DNA of 64,000 nt from Proteus vulgaris (lineage in GTDB: Bacteria > Pseudomonadota > Gammaproteobacteria > Enterobacterales > Enterobacteriaceae). The first letter of the stretch is position 1. Each line of letters begins with the position of its first letter. Shown here one piece after another: positions 63,318-64,000 of this stretch. Where the stretch lies: assembly GCF_033708015.1 (NCBI RefSeq), contig NZ_CP137920.1:3472001-3536000 (forward strand). The letters run 5' to 3'. The position numbers and the translations under genes were made by a program. The notes below the pieces were generated by a model. That model ran no database searches and had not been told where the DNA came from. It saw only the letters and a program-made list of their open reading frames with translations.

Positions 63318-64000
63318 TCACTTGAGCGGCGAATTTTTACGTTCGATGCTGTAACGTTCAATTTCTTTGTAAGAAACTGTTTTAGATTTACGTTTTTTCA
63401 CATCGACGAGCGTTACCCTGTCAGTACAGGAATAACAAGGATCAAGACTACCGATAATTAACGGTGCATCAGAGACAGTATTCCCTTGCAACATATAGCG
63501 TAATACTGGCCAGTTAGCATAAGTGGCAGCACGGCAACGCCAGCGGAATAATTTTTGGTTATCTCCCAACATACTCCAGTGAACATCTTCACCACGTGGT
63601 GCTTCAGTAAAGCCCAGAGCAAATTTATAAGGTTGATAAGTAAAGCCTTCCGTTAATAATGGGCCTTCTGGCAAGTTATCTAAGGCATATTCAATCATTG
63701 CCATTGAATCCAAAACTTCTTTAATACGTACCATCACACGAGAGAATACGTCGCCACCTTCATAACTAAAGAGTGTCAGAGGTAGATTGCCATAATCTGC
63801 AAATGGATGGTCAAAACGGACATCACGTTTAAAGCCACTCGCTCTTATCATTGGGCCTACTGGGCTAAAATCACGAGCCACTTTCTTATCCAAGATACCG
63901 ACACCGACAGTACGTTGTTCCATATTGGGTGCAGATAGAAGTATATCCACTAATTCAGTGACTTCTTTGCGCATTTCTCTCACAAGTTGGATGGTCTTCA
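63318..64000 (-). CDS. hyfG: Hydrogenase large subunit HyfG/HycE, C-terminal part (cut by window edge)
   Basis: The frame is open to the window edge, giving the last 226 residues of about 570. The C-terminal nickel-ligand motif is DPCYSCTDR, followed by the tail VTLVDVKKRKSKTVSYKEIERYSIERKNSPLK, the peptide that HycI removes in group 4 enzymes. The segment GVGILDKKVARDFSPVGPMIRASG with PRGEDVHWSML belongs to the HycE/NuoD-like family. Internal ATG 63983 is not a start; the reading continues (KTIQLVRE). It is followed by hyfH, hyfI, hyfJ and hycI. Confidence 0.93.
   Translation of the reverse strand, partial: KTIQLVREMRKEVTELVDILLSAPNMEQRTVGVGILDKKVARDFSPVGPMIRASGFKRDVRFDHPFADYGNLPLTLFSYEGGDVFSRVMVRIKEVLDSMAMIEYALDNLPEGPLLTEGFTYQPYKFALGFTEAPRGEDVHWSMLGDNQKLFRWRCRAATYANWPVLRYMLQGNTVSDAPLIIGSLDPCYSCTDRVTLVDVKKRKSKTVSYKEIERYSIERKNSPLK

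Noticed and set aside
63318..63983. A 221-residue protein starting at the internal ATG 63983
   Set aside because: The frame stays open to the window edge and the sequence is the interior of the hydrogenase large subunit.

Overview
The window comes from a low-GC enterobacterium of the Morganellaceae, most likely Proteus mirabilis or a close Proteus relative. Grounds: enterobacterial core genes in Escherichia coli-like order, AT-rich intergenic DNA, an MR/P-like fimbrial operon, a Hyf/Hyc-type formate hydrogenlyase operon, and ERIC repeats of a divergent type. The species is inferred by recognition; no search was run.

Layout. (1) 1-1062: start of a fimbrial operon on the minus strand (major pilin, then usher cut by the window edge), with 1.2 kb of very AT-rich non-coding DNA upstream. 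(2) 2293-10437: phosphoglycerate system. pgtC-pgtB-pgtA (minus) encode sensing and regulation, divergent from pgtP (transporter), which is followed by a PykA-type pyruvate kinase. (3) 10543-14948: a Rap1a/Tai-like exported protein, then a ROK regulator, a TIM-barrel glycosidase-like protein and an MFS carrier that look like one uncharacterised carbohydrate operon. (4) 15109-18350: YbiI, an orphan PLP decarboxylase with a perfect CRP site upstream, and a small exported protein. (5) 18433-24514: deoCABD with a two-CRP-site promoter, plus a NupC-type nucleoside carrier. (6) 24884-33000: yjjV, yjjU, an OsmY-like BON protein, three tandem ERIC elements in the 3' region of prfC, then rimI, holD, rsmC, two tRNA-Leu(CAG) genes and Fur-controlled yjjZ. 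This follows the E. coli minute-99 order closely. (7) 33154-41342: a GNAT protein, yjbB, phoA with a Pho-box array, a Fur-controlled exported Fes-like esterase, a lipoprotein with a decayed paralogue beside it, and a TPR-DUF218 protein. (8) 41728-48835: nadR-radA-serB (minus), ytjB, then the glycyl-radical pair yjjI-yjjW. In E. coli yjjI-yjjW lies next to deoC, so the block is rearranged here. (9) 48989-52489: a large autotransporter with HAF-like repeats, a 45-bp tandem-repeat coiled coil and a beta-barrel. (10) 52566-57421: a five-gene nickel/peptide-type ABC importer. (11) 57825-60941: an orphan glycosyltransferase and a HipA kinase-HipB toxin-antitoxin pair in reversed order, framed by two 63-bp repeats. 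(12) 61070-64000: the distal end of the [NiFe]-hydrogenase operon (hyfG' to hycI).

How the parts connect. The Pgt carrier imports PEP and phosphoglycerates, and the adjacent pyruvate kinase could turn imported PEP directly into pyruvate and ATP. The Deo enzymes and NupC form one nucleoside-salvage unit under CRP/CytR-type control. PhoA and YjbB both concern phosphate. The metal-type ABC importer lies 3.6 kb from the [NiFe] hydrogenase genes and may supply nickel. The least explained elements are the repeat-bounded hipA-hipB module, the ROK/TIM-barrel/MFS operon, the orphan decarboxylase and the repeat-rich autotransporter.
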